From: Dactylonectria macrodidyma
Taxonomy: Eukaryota > Ascomycota > Sordariomycetes > Hypocreales > Nectriaceae
Assembly (NCBI GenBank): GCA_020744425.1
Contig: JAGMUV010000044.1
Coordinates: 248,001 to 312,000, forward strand
DNA: 64,000 bases
Direction: 5' to 3'
A program made the translations under genes and the position numbers. Under the pieces are notes generated by a model. The model had not been told where the DNA came from. It searched no databases and worked only from the letters and a program-made list of their open reading frames with translations. This document shows positions 1 to 10,082 of the stretch, piece by piece; the first letter of the stretch is position 1, and the number at the start of each line of letters is the position of its first letter.

Positions 1-1425
1 CCAGTTGGGCAAACACAAACACAAACGCCAGCCCCGTGGAGTAAATTCGCGGTGCAAATAGCTTAGAGCCTACTGAAACTCCCTGGGTGCGTTTTAGTAC
101 ATACATAGGCTGCATTTAGGGAGGCAGGTAGAAGAAGGAAAAGACTTACAGTAGCAAAGTAGGGCCCCATAAGAAAACCCAAGAGACTAATTGAGATAGA
201 TGCTGCAATAATGTTGGGTACTCTGTGCATTATTAGATAGATTCAAACTACCAAAAAAGGTGTACTTACTGCCAAAACAATATATGTAGGCCGATAGATA
301 GCACGCTGTAGATAAAGATCATTTTTCGAACCCCAAATCTGTGAGTAGGCTCAGCTAAAAATATTCTTCCTAGTAGCGAGCCTCCGTTGAAGCCGACTGA
401 GACATAACCCATTTTAGATAAATCTCCATTCCGAATCTCAACGAGGTATTCCACAACCCAGCTACTGGCGGTAAGTGTTGCGCCAATAGAGAAGAAGAAG
501 AATATACTCAGAAGCCAGACACTCCGAGTCTTTAGCGTCTCCTTAATGAGAGAGGAGGCGCTGGTATCTTCTGAGGTGTCGGATGGAGTATGAGTGTCCG
601 GATCTGTGGCAGCCTCTGCGTCCACTGAAGTTTGGGCCGTATGAGAGGATTGCTTTACTTTAAACCTGACGGTTTCCCGGAAAGCATAAAACACAAGTAT
701 GACATTGATGAGGCCTAGGGCAAGGGGCAAGCAGTAAAATAAATACCAGTGAGAGGTTTTTCCAGCTGAGGAAACGCCCGTCGCAACAAAAGGGCCACAG
801 AAACATCCAGCCATATACATGGAGTGAATAAAGGCGAGCCACCTGTGCGCCGCTCCCTTCATAGTGGTCACAAATGTGTTGCCGTGGGTGTCTTGGTACG
901 CTTGGCCCAGACTGACCAGCCAGAAAGTGACGGCATATAGTTCGAACGGTGGCCTCCAGAAACGCAAAGCATGCGCAATTACCTGCAGGACGGCGCCCAG
1001 CATGAGCATAGCGCCGAGGTCGAACTTTTGAGAGAGATGAGTATTCGTCAGAGCTGTGAGGAACCAGCCCATAAAGTTGGCTCCGTATCTGTTTTATTGC
1101 AATATGGCGTTAGATGGCTCGATATTTAAGGTTACTTATGCGCTAGGTTTGTGACATACACTGATGAAACGATTGCTGTATTAATTCCATAATCTCGAAT
1201 GATATAGGGGACTAAGGCACCAGTGCTGCCATCGTTGACGCCGGCGACAAAGAATGAGAATCCAGCGCTGATAAGCTTCAGATATGGCACCTGGCTTGCG
1301 TTCGAGTCCGCTGGGTCCGATTGATGCCCCGGTGGCTCGTCGCTTTTCGTAGGAGGATCGATGGGACGGCGGTCGAGCTGGAATGTCTCGGAAACAACGG
1401 GTTCAAGCTGCGTGGTCGTCGCCAT
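1..1425 (-). CDS. MFS transporter, Bsc6/fucose-permease-like, 3'-partial
   Basis: Predicted plasma-membrane or organelle transporter of the major facilitator superfamily; substrate unknown. I read four exons on the minus strand: 1160-1425, 270-1088, 150-222 and 1-82, the last running off the window. Introns are 71, 47 and 67 nt, with donors GTATGT, GTAAGT, GTAAGT and CAG acceptors. The splices join frames cleanly (SSVYGANFMGW across intron 1, ILFWQVPNII across intron 2, PYFATGVSVGSK across intron 3). Visible features are a hydrophilic N-terminus, 'GVNDGSTGALVP' in the first membrane segment, a Thr/Ser/Asp-rich cytosolic loop between the two halves and many hydrophobic segments. The reading frame extends to 1443 only through a TTG codon, so I use ATG 1425. 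The family assignment rests on the fungal GxNDGxxGAL signature recalled from Bsc6-like proteins. Confidence 0.85.
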
Positions 1426-2224
1426 GGCGAGGCGAGGATGCAAAGGGATGGAAGCAACGCCGATTCAATCAATATTTGACTTTACAACCAATGAATGTGG
1501 TATGGTGAACTGGAAATCAAGCAAGGGCTTACAACCAAACATGCAATGCTGGGCGTAATCAATAAAATACCAACGAAGGACGGATCTGTCCCAACATCTT
1601 ATTGTTAAAGAGGTGTGTTTGTCCCCCCGCCTTCGCAGAAATGTCGGAGAAATGACGGAGAAATGGCCCCGAACTATTCTCTTAATGGAAATACCACAAA
1701 CTCCTGGCTTCGGCTCGCTGGGCCGTCGTGGCTGAAGATCGGATATTAGGTAATAGCTAGTTTTATAAACCAGGTTGAGAGACCAGGGGGTCTTAAGGGC
1801 AAGATTCGGCAGGCTTCGTACTCGGTATATGTCGTTGAATTGCATGACCTTCACTCAAGTCATATTAGCCATGCGGAATTGCCGCCGTCCGTAGGTTCCT
1901 GATGGGGGCTGCTGACTAATAAGGCCCAGCCTTCCCGTGGAGTGGTTATCATTTCCAAGGTACTCCATGCCGAGCATTAACTATAACATCGGAAATTCTT
2001 CGGCAATTTATTCTCATTAGCCGTTTGGCTAATTGTTGGATTATATATCGGATTAATCCTAGCTATAGCAATAAGCGGGCACCCTGAACTTTTAGCGTAG
2101 CTAGTGAATCCATCACTAATCTATAATGACATGGTGACATTGTTAACAGGCAACCCTCTACGCGTGTGTAGTGGGTGAAGTCATGACTGCGGCAGTAGAA
2201 TCCTACCTGCCTTTGCTAGCGCTA
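1426..2224. other. Intergenic, holds one copy of a dispersed repeat
   Basis: No credible gene. Positions 2034-2114 match 24834-24926 (see the repeat entries). The rest is unremarkable non-coding sequence with scattered stops, presumably including the promoter of the MFS transporter next to 1425. Confidence 0.5.
2034..2114 (+). repeat. Dispersed repeat R1, copy 1
   Basis: Shares an ordered series of blocks with 24834-24926: 'tgttgg(a/g)ttat', 'gataa/gattaatcctagct', 'aataagcggg', 'accct(g/a)aacttttg', 'gctggtgaatcca'. Most differences are transitions plus one short indel near 2095. It lies beside the LINE relic at 2225-2760; copy 2 also lies next to a probable LINE 3' end. It may be a fragment of a transposon end. 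Too short to classify. Confidence 0.5.
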
Positions 2225-2760
2225 TCAGTCCTTATAATTACCTAGTCTCATGGTACTGTATCTCTCCGCCTTCTTTAGTAAATGAGCTTCCGCCTTCGCC
2301 TCGATGCCGATGGTGGTCTTTGCTTCCAGACAGTACCCCCAGCATCTTGGTGATGTTGCCGTTCTCTTGGAGTCATTCAGCTTGCTTGTGGATCCTGGTG
2401 AATAGGCCCAATTGCTGTCGCAGCTGCGCAACCACTTCCAACGCTGATCGGCCGATCGTCATGAAGGTGAGTTGCTAACGATGGAGCCTATTGTGCATGC
2501 ATCTGAGCGCCATTGCTATGGCTTCCAGTTCCACCGTGTACGCGTTCTGTTCTTCTCTCGAACCAACTGTAATGCAGTATCTGCCCACTACCACACCGTC
2601 TGCTCCGTTCCTCGGTGTGTCGCGGATAATGCCGCCCAATGCCTACCCTTCCTGCCTCTTCGGAGGCGCTTGTTACTATCAGGATGCCTTCCATTCTGCC
2701 AGCTGCTTCTGTCGCCAATTCTCAATCGAGGTCATCCGCGACCGGTAGGCGACTCTGCAA
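2225..2760 (-). pseudogene. Relic of a Tad-type LINE RNase H domain
   Basis: Read on the minus strand with frame changes, this stretch keeps pieces typical of the RNase H domain of fungal non-LTR retrotransposons: 'GGIIRDTPRNGADGVVVG', then 'CITVGSREEQNAYTVELE' with 'AIAMALRCM' (the Glu of 'VELEAIAMAL' is the usual active-site acid), then 'RSALEVVAQLRQQLGQ', then 'EAKAEAHLLKKAERY' near the C-terminal end. No frame is open throughout, so it is a degraded copy. The family call comes from recalled Tad/LINE RNase H sequences; the rest of the element is not visible here. Confidence 0.6.
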
Positions 2761-3353
2761 TGGCGGTAGCGCATATGCCTGGGTCATCTCTATCCGGTCT
2801 ACTGTATCCCTGCCTTGCGTCAGTGCTAGTTTCTTTATCGGCGACACATATCTTCGGCTGCTTGGCACCTTGAGCCTAGCTAACGGTTGCGTCCTCGGCA
2901 GAGTGGGTAGGTTGATGTAGAGTCTGGTTATTTGACTCTATATCTATTGCTGTAACAGTGGTGCACTCAAGCTAGCCTGTACTGCGCTAGAGCTGAGGGC
3001 CGACTTCCAAACCCAGCGCCCAGGAGTCAATCTCTTGGATATGATCCAAGGCGGAGGAACAAGTGTGTTGGGTTGGTATGGCTGCTTGTTGATCTGCGAC
3101 ATCCGGCCGAAGAGATCGGAAAGACCGACTGTGGTGGAAAGCATAGACCCACAAATTGATGCAAGGGGACGGAGGAGGTCGGCAGCCAATCTTTGGTGTC
3201 ATTGATGGAGCTTTGATGATGTAGAGCAGGGCCGAGACCGAGAGAGTTATGAGGAGACCGAAGCACAGGGAGATGTTGAGGGAGTGAGGAAGTGAAAATA
3301 TCATTTTATAATGTTAAAAAGCTTCATTATCTAAATGTTGTTCATAAAGTTAA
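2761..3353. other. Gap between LINE relic and PLP-enzyme gene
   Basis: A minus-strand frame at 2987-3304 begins with a plausible signal-anchor-like hydrophobic N-terminus (MIFSLPHSLNISL...), but it is short and I recognise no domain. It may be the remnant of a secreted or membrane-anchored enzyme. Otherwise nothing is supported. Confidence 0.3.
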
Positions 3354-4295
3354 CTATTCAGGTATAAATAGCCCTCCACGCACATACTTAAGACCTGTAT
3401 CACACGCAACAGTTACAACAGTCTTCCCAGGACCCAGATTTTTAGCCAAAGCAATAGCAGCAACAACGTTCAACCCAGTGGAGGTCCCAACCAGGATCCC
3501 TTCCTCCTTCGCCAACCGCCGACACATGGCGCGGGCCTCATCTTCAGGGACTGCGCGGGCCTCATCATATAGCTGTTTGTCCAGTAATGGCGGGACGAAT
3601 CCAATTCCAATCCCCTCAACGCCATGGGTTCCGGTTCGCCCTTCGGTGATGACGGGTGCAGATGCAGGCTCCAGAATAGCCACGAGGCACTCCGGCCATG
3701 TAGACTTCAACACCTTTGAAACTCCCATGACCATTCCAGCACCACCGATAGCGCCACAGAAGCCGTCAATGCCGCTGGGGAATTGCTCGATAAGTTCGCA
3801 ACCAAGCCTCTCGTAGCCAACTAAAACATCATTGTTGTTAAACTGGTCTGCGAGGTAGCAGCCAGGTTTCTCTGATATCTCCCTTGCTCGCTCCCTCATC
3901 GATGGGATAAGGTCTGAAGTGATCTTCCCTGTGGGACTTTTGATCAACTCGACAGTAGAACCAAATGCTGACATGGTATGAATTTTTTCTTGTGCAAATG
4001 CGTCAGAAGACACGACCCGAAAAGCATAGCCCTTGACCGCGCAGACAAAAGCCAAAGATGAGCCAGTACTTCCACCCGTTGCCTCAACAACGGTCATACC
4101 GGGCTGAAGGTCACCGCGGCGCTCGGCCTCTTCAATGATGGATCGCGCCATTCGGTCCTTGTAGGATCCTGTCGGGTTTAGGCTTTCAAGTTTGATGAAG
4201 ACTCGTGCGTGACCTTCGGGGACGACACGCCGTAGTTGGAGGCATGGAGTGTTTCCAATGGTATCGAGGACATTGCTGACCGGAGGTGGAGCCAT
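3354..4295 (-). CDS. PLP-dependent cysteine-synthase-like enzyme (fold type II)
   Basis: Single-exon, complete, 313 residues, close to the size of the CysK catalytic core (about 310-320) with no regulatory tail. The family performs beta-replacement or beta-elimination through an aminoacrylate intermediate. Visible motifs: 'GNTPCLQL' at residues 14-21; 'NPTGSYKDR' with the Schiff-base lysine at about K46; a glycine-rich phosphate loop 'GAIGGAGM' near residue 182; and 'GTSTGLN' near 272. The substrate loop reads 'TGGSTG' instead of the 'TSGNTG' of classical O-acetylserine sulfhydrylases, so the true substrate may not be O-acetylserine. A RidA-type deaminase lies 2.1 kb away, a sensible partner for an enzyme making enamine or imine intermediates. 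Likely cytosolic. Alternatives: cystathionine beta-synthase-like or cyanoalanine-synthase-like activity. Confidence 0.85.
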   Translation of the reverse strand: MAPPPVSNVLDTIGNTPCLQLRRVVPEGHARVFIKLESLNPTGSYKDRMARSIIEEAERRGDLQPGMTVVEATGGSTGSSLAFVCAVKGYAFRVVSSDAFAQEKIHTMSAFGSTVELIKSPTGKITSDLIPSMRERAREISEKPGCYLADQFNNNDVLVGYERLGCELIEQFPSGIDGFCGAIGGAGMVMGVSKVLKSTWPECLVAILEPASAPVITEGRTGTHGVEGIGIGFVPPLLDKQLYDEARAVPEDEARAMCRRLAKEEGILVGTSTGLNVVAAIALAKNLGPGKTVVTVACDTGLKYVRGGLFIPE

Positions 4296-4569
4296 GATGT
4301 ATGTGATTATCAGCTTTCGCTAATTTCCCTCGCCGGCATTACTTAGATTCAGCAGAATAGCAGTGCAGAGGTCCCGGCTGTGGACAGACAAGGGGGCTGA
4401 GGAGAGGACTGTGGGTGGGATGATAAATAGATAATTCAACTTGCGGGAGTGGGGCCGAAAAAATGGCTCAGTCGCCGAGCCATTGGCTTGCACCTAACTA
4501 AACGGAAAACGGCTCTTCTCAGATGCAGTTCTGGAACTGAGGAGGACCTGACTAATTGAACAAATTCTG

Positions 4570-4633
4570 TCAGATGATCTCGTGGTGTTCGAGTACTTTG
4601 ATGCCGCCGTTCCCGAGGATCTGGACGGCCTTC
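4570..4633 (-). pseudogene. N-terminal relic of a zinc-type quinone oxidoreductase
   Basis: The minus frame reads 'PPLPTMKAVQILGNGG' then 'IKVLEHHEII' and stops. The intact gene at 8585-9621 starts 'PPTMKAVQIDQNGGAEVLRY'. Only the first ~20 codons, plus the residues just before the ATG, are recognisable; the following sequence does not continue the dehydrogenase in any frame I can see. This looks like the stump of a second paralog in the same orientation about 4-5 kb away. Confidence 0.6.
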
Positions 4634-4908
4634 ATAGTTGGAAGGGGCGGACAAGAGAGTGGCTCTGTAGTCTGAGTGGCATGACTGACGACAGACACCC
4701 TTACACATTGTGATATCCACTTTACCCCGACGCCATAGAAAGCCGCAGGCGTTCTTGTCACAGACTCAGGCAATCAGATCAGGTCATCTGGCTCGGATGG
4801 ACGAGCGCTTGGCCGGAGGGTGCCACTCCCCTACGAGACAGATTGGCTTAACTTGCAGGATGAAATATGGAGTACTCCGGGCATTAAATGAGCGTCGGGT
4901 GCAACCAA

Positions 4909-4920
4909 CGTATATAATAA
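4909..4920 (+). promoter_or_regulatory. TATA-like element upstream of DUF1330 gene
   Basis: 'gtatataataac' lies about 185 nt before the ATG at 5100 and is followed by a CT-rich leader, as in many fungal promoters. Position and composition only. Confidence 0.35.
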
Positions 4921-5099
4921 CACGCCCTCCCTCCTAACGAGAGAAAGTTCTAACAACCTTCACCTCTCGCTAGGCTTCAACATCCCTGCACTTTCGCAGA
5001 TTTTACCTTCCACATACACACTTAACGTCCCCAGCCAATTGCAAGGGTCTCACGAGATTCCTTTCTGCCCGAATTGATACCATCCGGCAACTAGACGTC

Positions 5100-5417
5100 A
5101 TGCCTGCATATGTAGTCATCAACATGACAATCCACGATCCGGAGACATATCGGAAATATACTTCCCACACCCCGCCAATCGTGAAGCGGCATGGCGGTCG
5201 ATATCTGACCCGAGGCGACGCGGTTTCTACACTTGAGGGGGAAACATTCACGGAGCGTATGGTGATCCTGGAGTTCCCCAGCAAGGCCGACGTCGAGGCA
5301 ATGTTCAAGGACCCGGACTATGTGGCCGTCGTCAAATATCGCCACGCCGCTTCAGTCGCGCGCGTTCTTGTCCAAGAAGGAGGCATGAATACCGAAAACC
5401 CAGAACCAAAAGTCTGA
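5100..5417 (+). CDS. DUF1330 family protein (dimeric alpha/beta barrel)
   Basis: Complete 105-residue single-exon gene. The protein starts 'MPAYVVINMTIHDPETYRKY' and keeps the usual DUF1330 pattern: a beta strand after the start, 'DPETYRKY', a 'GGRYLTRG' turn, a central strand 'RMVILEFPSKADVEAMF', and 'DPDYVAVVKYRHAAS' before the end. Typical length for the family is 95-105. These proteins are small ferredoxin-like dimers; some may bind or act on small metabolites, but no reaction is firmly established. It sits between a PLP-dependent lyase-like enzyme and RidA, which hints at a role in the same pathway (inference). Probably cytosolic; no signal peptide is seen. Confidence 0.85.
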   Translation: MPAYVVINMTIHDPETYRKYTSHTPPIVKRHGGRYLTRGDAVSTLEGETFTERMVILEFPSKADVEAMFKDPDYVAVVKYRHAASVARVLVQEGGMNTENPEPKV

Positions 5418-6405
5418 ACTCTTGCGCGAATATCAGTGCTTTATTTCTCATGCAGGAAATGGCCGAGTACACGAGCTTGGTTGAGACGGGCTTTGGTGGA
5501 TGGATGTCGACATCATGATAGATGATGGAGGTAGCTTCAGGAAGTAGATTATAGCCTATACCAAAGCACAATTCGAGCGCATCATTGTGTAGTTGCCAAT
5601 CCGACGTGTACGGGGCCCTGTTAGTTGGGCAGATTCTAGCCTGCTGTCAAGCACGCCCTTTTGACGCCCGGCATGACGATACGCTACAACGCCCTGATAA
5701 GACACACGCCGTACGTGATATGCCCTTGCGAGTTCTAGCGCATGATGAGCTTCTCGAAGTGTGACAAATGTGGCCTCGGAGCCACAAAGACCCCTCATTA
5801 CATTCAGTGGCGGCGTCGAGGTCAGAAGCCGTTCGAACTCAGACATCTCGAGAGGGTCAGTGAGAATAGAAGTGGTCCACCCACAAGTTTGTCCGCCTTT
5901 GTATCGTAGTCGAGGCACTAGGAATTGCGACCTTGATGTCATTGTGCGGAGGAAACGCTTGGCCGAAATTTGTAAATATTCCGAACACTCCGATGCTTTC
6001 GCCGAGATCATTCGCACAAGCAATTAGCGGCATGTGTATGGCCGGCCGTTAATCCGGAGAAAGCCGCCCCATGCTCTCCAACTATAAGTCAGACGTGCCA
6101 CTAATATCATCTCCACAGATGCAGGCAGTTGACTAATTCCTAGCCTTGGGGTAACTTGCCGTGAGGCCCCACCATGAACAGCCCGAACACGCCGGGAGGT
6201 CCGGTTTTGCCGAGATATGAAGCCATGGTGACGTGACTTGGAAATGCTCATATATAAACGAGCATGGCCCGTAAAGGGCCTCGCTAAGAGCTTACGAAGT
6301 TTGCTTTTTATCCCTAGAGTCCGCTTATAACAAGACTCAAGGCATTTCATTCTACCGCCCACACAAACATTCTTGAAAACCGAGAAACCTAGCAATATCT
6401 ACAAG
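5418..6405. other. Intergenic upstream of RidA-like gene
   Basis: Nothing coding is supported; the open frames here are short and carry no motif. The last 160 bases form the promoter and leader of the gene at 6406. Confidence 0.5.
6250..6260 (+). promoter_or_regulatory. TATA box of RidA-like gene
   Basis: 'atatataaacg' stands about 150 nt before the ATG at 6406, in a region with no other coding signal. Likely a TATA element by position and sequence. Confidence 0.45.
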
Positions 6406-7110
6406 ATGGCGCCCACACTCGAGGCAGTCTCGACTACCTCTGCCCCCACTCCTCTCCCCCAGTTTTCTCAGGCTATTAAATACAATGGCATGGTATACTG
6501 CTCCGGTAACATTGGTTTCCTGCCCGGAACAAACCCTGAGCTGGTGCAAGGCACAGTCAAAGATAGAGCGGTCCGTATTACCCCATTCACTTAGTATTGC
6601 GTCCCTCTTGTCTTATGGCAGAATATGCTACCGACCGGCCATGAACAAGAACTCGTTTCCAATAATCTCACTAACATGAATTCCAAACATAGAGGCAAGC
6701 TATTAAGAATCTCGAAGCGATTCTTACTGCCTCTGGCAGCAGCCTGAAAAATATTGTGAAGATGAACATTTACATTACAAAGATGGATAACTTCGCTTTG
6801 GTGAACGAAGCATACGATGAGTTTTTCACATGGGATCCGAAGCCTGTAAGTAGTTGCTGCTTCTTCATTTCCCTACCTGCATATGAATTTTCCGCATCAC
6901 ATCTATCAGAGATTCTTAGTAGCCCATCCCCAAATCACAAAAAGCCTAACGAGAGCAAAATTGGAGTGTTATTGCACCCATACCGACACGGCGGGATACT
7001 ACTAAGTTTACTCCGCTAATTGTCTCCAGGCACGGACTTGCGTGGCTGTTCATCAGCTCCCGTTTGGTACAGATGTGGAAATTGAGTGCACGGCTTTTCT
7101 CAACGTGTAA
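6406..7110 (+). CDS. RidA family (YjgF/YER057c/UK114) imine deaminase
   Basis: Three exons: 6406-6570, 6693-6845 and 7030-7110, giving 132 residues, the usual size for the family. Intron 1 has a weaker donor (GTCCGT) with a CTAAC branch-like site and TAG acceptor; intron 2 uses GTAAGT and CAG. The spliced protein reads 'PLPQFSQAIKYNGMVYCSG' then 'GTVKDRARQAIKNLEAIL', then 'IVKMNIYITKMDNFALVNEA', then 'ARTCVAVHQLPFGTDVEIEC'. The 'ART(C/S)VAVHQLPFG...VEIEC' block carries the conserved Arg and Glu that bind the substrate carboxylate. RidA proteins hydrolyse reactive 2-aminoacrylate and other enamines/imines released by PLP enzymes; the cysteine-synthase-like gene nearby could be the source. Cytosolic or mitochondrial; no clear targeting peptide. 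Confidence 0.9.
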
Positions 7111-8584
7111 ACGTCCCCAAAATGAAACATCTGCTAATAAACGTGGGTATACTTAAGATAAAAGCAGTTAGTGAAATAATATCCTCTAGCTAGTTTTATT
7201 AAGAAATTAAAATAGAGGTTATTAAACTACAGCTAAATTGATAACATTTCAAATAATTTCTTATTAATGGATTTTTTTTTTAAGTTAAGGTCCTTAGCAG
7301 CATATAACCGGAGGGGGACCATAGGTTAAATAGCTAAAAAAAAATATATATATATATATATAACAATAATAATAATAAGAAGAAGAGTAAGTAAATCAAA
7401 CTGCTCTGCTGATATAAAACTCCGGTTTATCCCTTAGGAACCTGCTCTTAACCTACCCTGTACTATGTACAAGCAAGCTTGAGTTCACGACCGTTACATG
7501 CGCAGTCTCCGCTAAACTAAATAATACGTCTTATTCATAAGGAAGCGAAATAGCTCAGTGAGACAGGCCTGGCTTTCTTCTATCCTACATAATAAAAGGA
7601 GTCACTTCATTTCGTGGGAGATTCTCACTTAGAAAGCGTCGTGAGACTGCTCTTCAATAGCTTAAGGAGGAGGGTTGAAACTTGCGTGGTGTTATAGTTC
7701 TCTTCGGGTTTGACTTATAAAATGTCATTATTAATAGCAGTACTGTCAGTTATGTCTGTCATTAGTATTTGCACTATTACATTTCTTTTACTTAGTATTG
7801 AAACGACCATGGCGGACGAGGAAGAAACCACACCCAAATAGGTAGCTATCCCTCCGGGGCCTCGGGGACCAATCGCGACCGATACTGTCTCGCCGCCTCC
7901 AGCAGAGGTCGGCAACGGCTGCTTCCAGCACCACCGCAGGTAAAGGTGACAGGTCGGTCTTTTCAGGATAGCTAGAAAAGCGTCTAATTAGACACTCTAT
8001 TGAATTGGGTCGCCGCTGCGGATTGTGGCAAGGCTCAAAAGATGAAGGTTGCAGCGGCAGATCCGGGCTTGGGCGGAAGATCAAGGACGCCGTCGGTCGG
8101 GCTCGGAGGAAAAGGGCGTTTTCGGCCGAATTAGAAGGGAACAGACAAAAGGCAGGAAATCTGCGATGAAATTGATAGTCCTACAGTCTAGAAAACAAAG
8201 GTCCGGCCGCATCTTGCTGCTGAGAAGTCTCGTCCCTCTACAGCTGTTGAAGATGATGATCGTGTCCCTTCGAAAATCCTTGAAACCCCCTTGAGATCTA
8301 GGGAGTTAAATCCCTAGTCCCCACAACCCCATAAGACCCCTGTCCAACCCCCTTCGCATCAGTATCTATACTTAGTAAGTAGATTTATAAGATGTATATA
8401 AAGTCTTAATTGTCTAATTCTAACTTCTAAAATAGAAGATTTAACTATAGGGTTGTCACTTCTGCTAGAGGGAACCTAGTCCCAAGCTATCTATAACACG
8501 TGGACATAGTACAGGCGGCGTTAGATTGCGACCTGGCTTTCCTCTATGAAGTTAAGACATTTGGTAGCATTTAAAAAAGCAAGG
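7111..8584. other. Intergenic, AT-rich, with microsatellite
   Basis: Mostly AT-rich sequence with an (AT)n/(AAT)n microsatellite at 7336-7385. From about 7800 to 8300 the base composition is more GC-balanced and short open frames appear on both strands; these may be transposon debris but match nothing I recognise. Confidence 0.4.
7336..7385. repeat. A-run, (AT)n and (AAT)n microsatellite
   Basis: A run of A is followed by about ten AT dinucleotides, then repeated 'aat' and 'aga' units. Simple-sequence repeat with no associated feature. Confidence 0.8.
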
Positions 8585-9621
8585 CTAGATCCAATCGCAT
8601 TTTATAAGCAGTTTGCCAGTTGTCTTACGACCTTCAATGTCCTGATGTGCTCGTACCACTTCCTTCAAGGGGTATATATCGTGAATGACTATCTCTAGAT
8701 TCTTAGAGATGATCATGTCCCAGAGCTCCTTAGTGTACTTCTCGAGCCATTCTCGGGTAGACACGTAGCCGTCAAGCACAGGTCGCATTAATTTGACGTT
8801 CTTCGGAGTAAGGCGGAGGATGTTAACGGGGTCCACAGCACCAGACTGCAATGTGTTAGCATTTTCATTAGTTCTGTCTTTTTATATCAACTTACGGCAT
8901 TGCCAAACGAGATGAGATGCCCTTTCAGCGCAATCATTTCCAGGTCGGCATCAAAAGTAGCTTTGCCTACACCGTCGAAAATAACGTCTACGCCGTAGCC
9001 GCCTGTGATCTCCTTAACCTGAGCCACTATGTCATCATGAGAGTTGATGACCCAATCGGCACCATTCTTCTTAGCCAGCGCCAGCTTTTCCTCTGAGCTT
9101 GCGGTACCAATAACCTTGGCGCCCACGGCACGGAGCATCTGGACGAGGAAAAGACCAACCCCTCCGGCGGCGGCGTGGACGAGGACCCACTGTCCAGGCT
9201 TTACGTCGCCAGCCTCGCAGATGAAGGTCCAAGCCGTCAGACCCTGAATGTAAGCAGCAACAGCCTGTTTGGTAGGAAGCATCTCTGGAATGATGATGGC
9301 ATCGGAGGCGTTAACAACGCTGTACTCGGCATACGCTCCCACAGTACCCATAAAGACAATCCTCGCACCAGCAGGGAACTCCGATGTCCCATGAACAACA
9401 GTCCCAGCTGCCTCACGCCCCAGGGTCAGCGGGAACTGCGGCGTCTTGTATAATCCGGAGCGGAAGTAAGTGTCGATGAAGTTCAACCCAGCGTACTGAT
9501 TGCGGACGAGGAGCTGGCCCTCGCCGGGGGTGGGCACGGGGATATCTCTATACCGCAGGACCTCGGCGCCGCCGTTCTGGTCAATCTGGACGGCCTTCAT
9601 GGTGGGCGGGATGGGAGACAT
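8585..9621 (-). CDS. Zinc-type alcohol dehydrogenase / quinone oxidoreductase
   Basis: Two exons, 8896-9621 and 8585-8845, separated by a 50-nt intron (GTAAGT...CAG) that joins 'SFGNA' to 'SGAVDP'. The protein is about 328 residues, near the ~330 of Zta1/QOR. It starts 'MSPIPPTMKAVQIDQNGGAEV', has the GroES-like N-terminal half ('PGEGQLLVRNQYAGLNFIDT', 'GREAAGTV') and a Rossmann NADPH-binding site 'HAAAGGVGLFLVQML' with 'VIGTASSEEKLALAKKNGAD'. No structural zinc cysteines are visible, as expected for QOR. It reduces quinones or enones with NADPH. The open frame extends to 9822 only through a TTG codon, so I use ATG 9621. It is divergent from the PhzF gene across a ~460-bp shared promoter; a stump of a paralog lies at 4570-4633. 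Confidence 0.9.
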
Positions 9622-10082
9622 GGTGGGCGTTGCGAGGCGGAATGCACGTGAAGAGGACAATCTGGGAAATGCGGTGGCTGAGCGGATGGGAGAGCGATTG
9701 GGCCATGCATACCATACCTTGCGAATCCAGGAGTGAAGAAGACTGTTGGTGATTGATTGATACTTAAAGAAGGATGTCGTGAGATAATGTCGTCGAAATA
9801 TTTGGGCGACGAGGGAATGCAATTAGTAATTGGCGCAATCGAGGAGCTCGGCGTGTGGCGGTGCTCTTCGGGGAAATCGGAGTAGCTGGCTAGCTAGCAT
9901 TGAACTCTGCCGGAGCGGGCTAAGCAATTTGATTTGTTTCAATCTTACTCCGAGCCCTTGCCTGCTATGTATGAGTATGAGCGGGGCCATGGGCGGCCGC
10001 CTAGAATTCAACATCATTTCATCTTCGCCTCTCCATCTAGGCGCATTGCTAATACCTCTGGAAAGTTTCCACCCTGCCCACC
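9622..10082. promoter_or_regulatory. Divergent promoter between QOR and PhzF genes
   Basis: About 460 bases separate the two start codons on opposite strands. No clear TATA box is seen; there are several CT-rich leader-like runs. Shared upstream sequence makes co-regulation possible but is not evidence of it. Confidence 0.4.

Larger units (their letters stand above)
4296..5099. other. Intergenic between PLP enzyme and DUF1330 gene
   Basis: Contains the minus-strand quinone-oxidoreductase relic near 4570-4633 and, from about 4900, a probable promoter and leader for the DUF1330 gene at 5100. Between them I see no gene. Confidence 0.5.

Noticed and set aside
9622..9822. N-terminal extension of the quinone oxidoreductase resembling a mitochondrial presequence
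   Set aside because: The extension starts with TTG, not ATG; ATG 9621 gives the canonical length.
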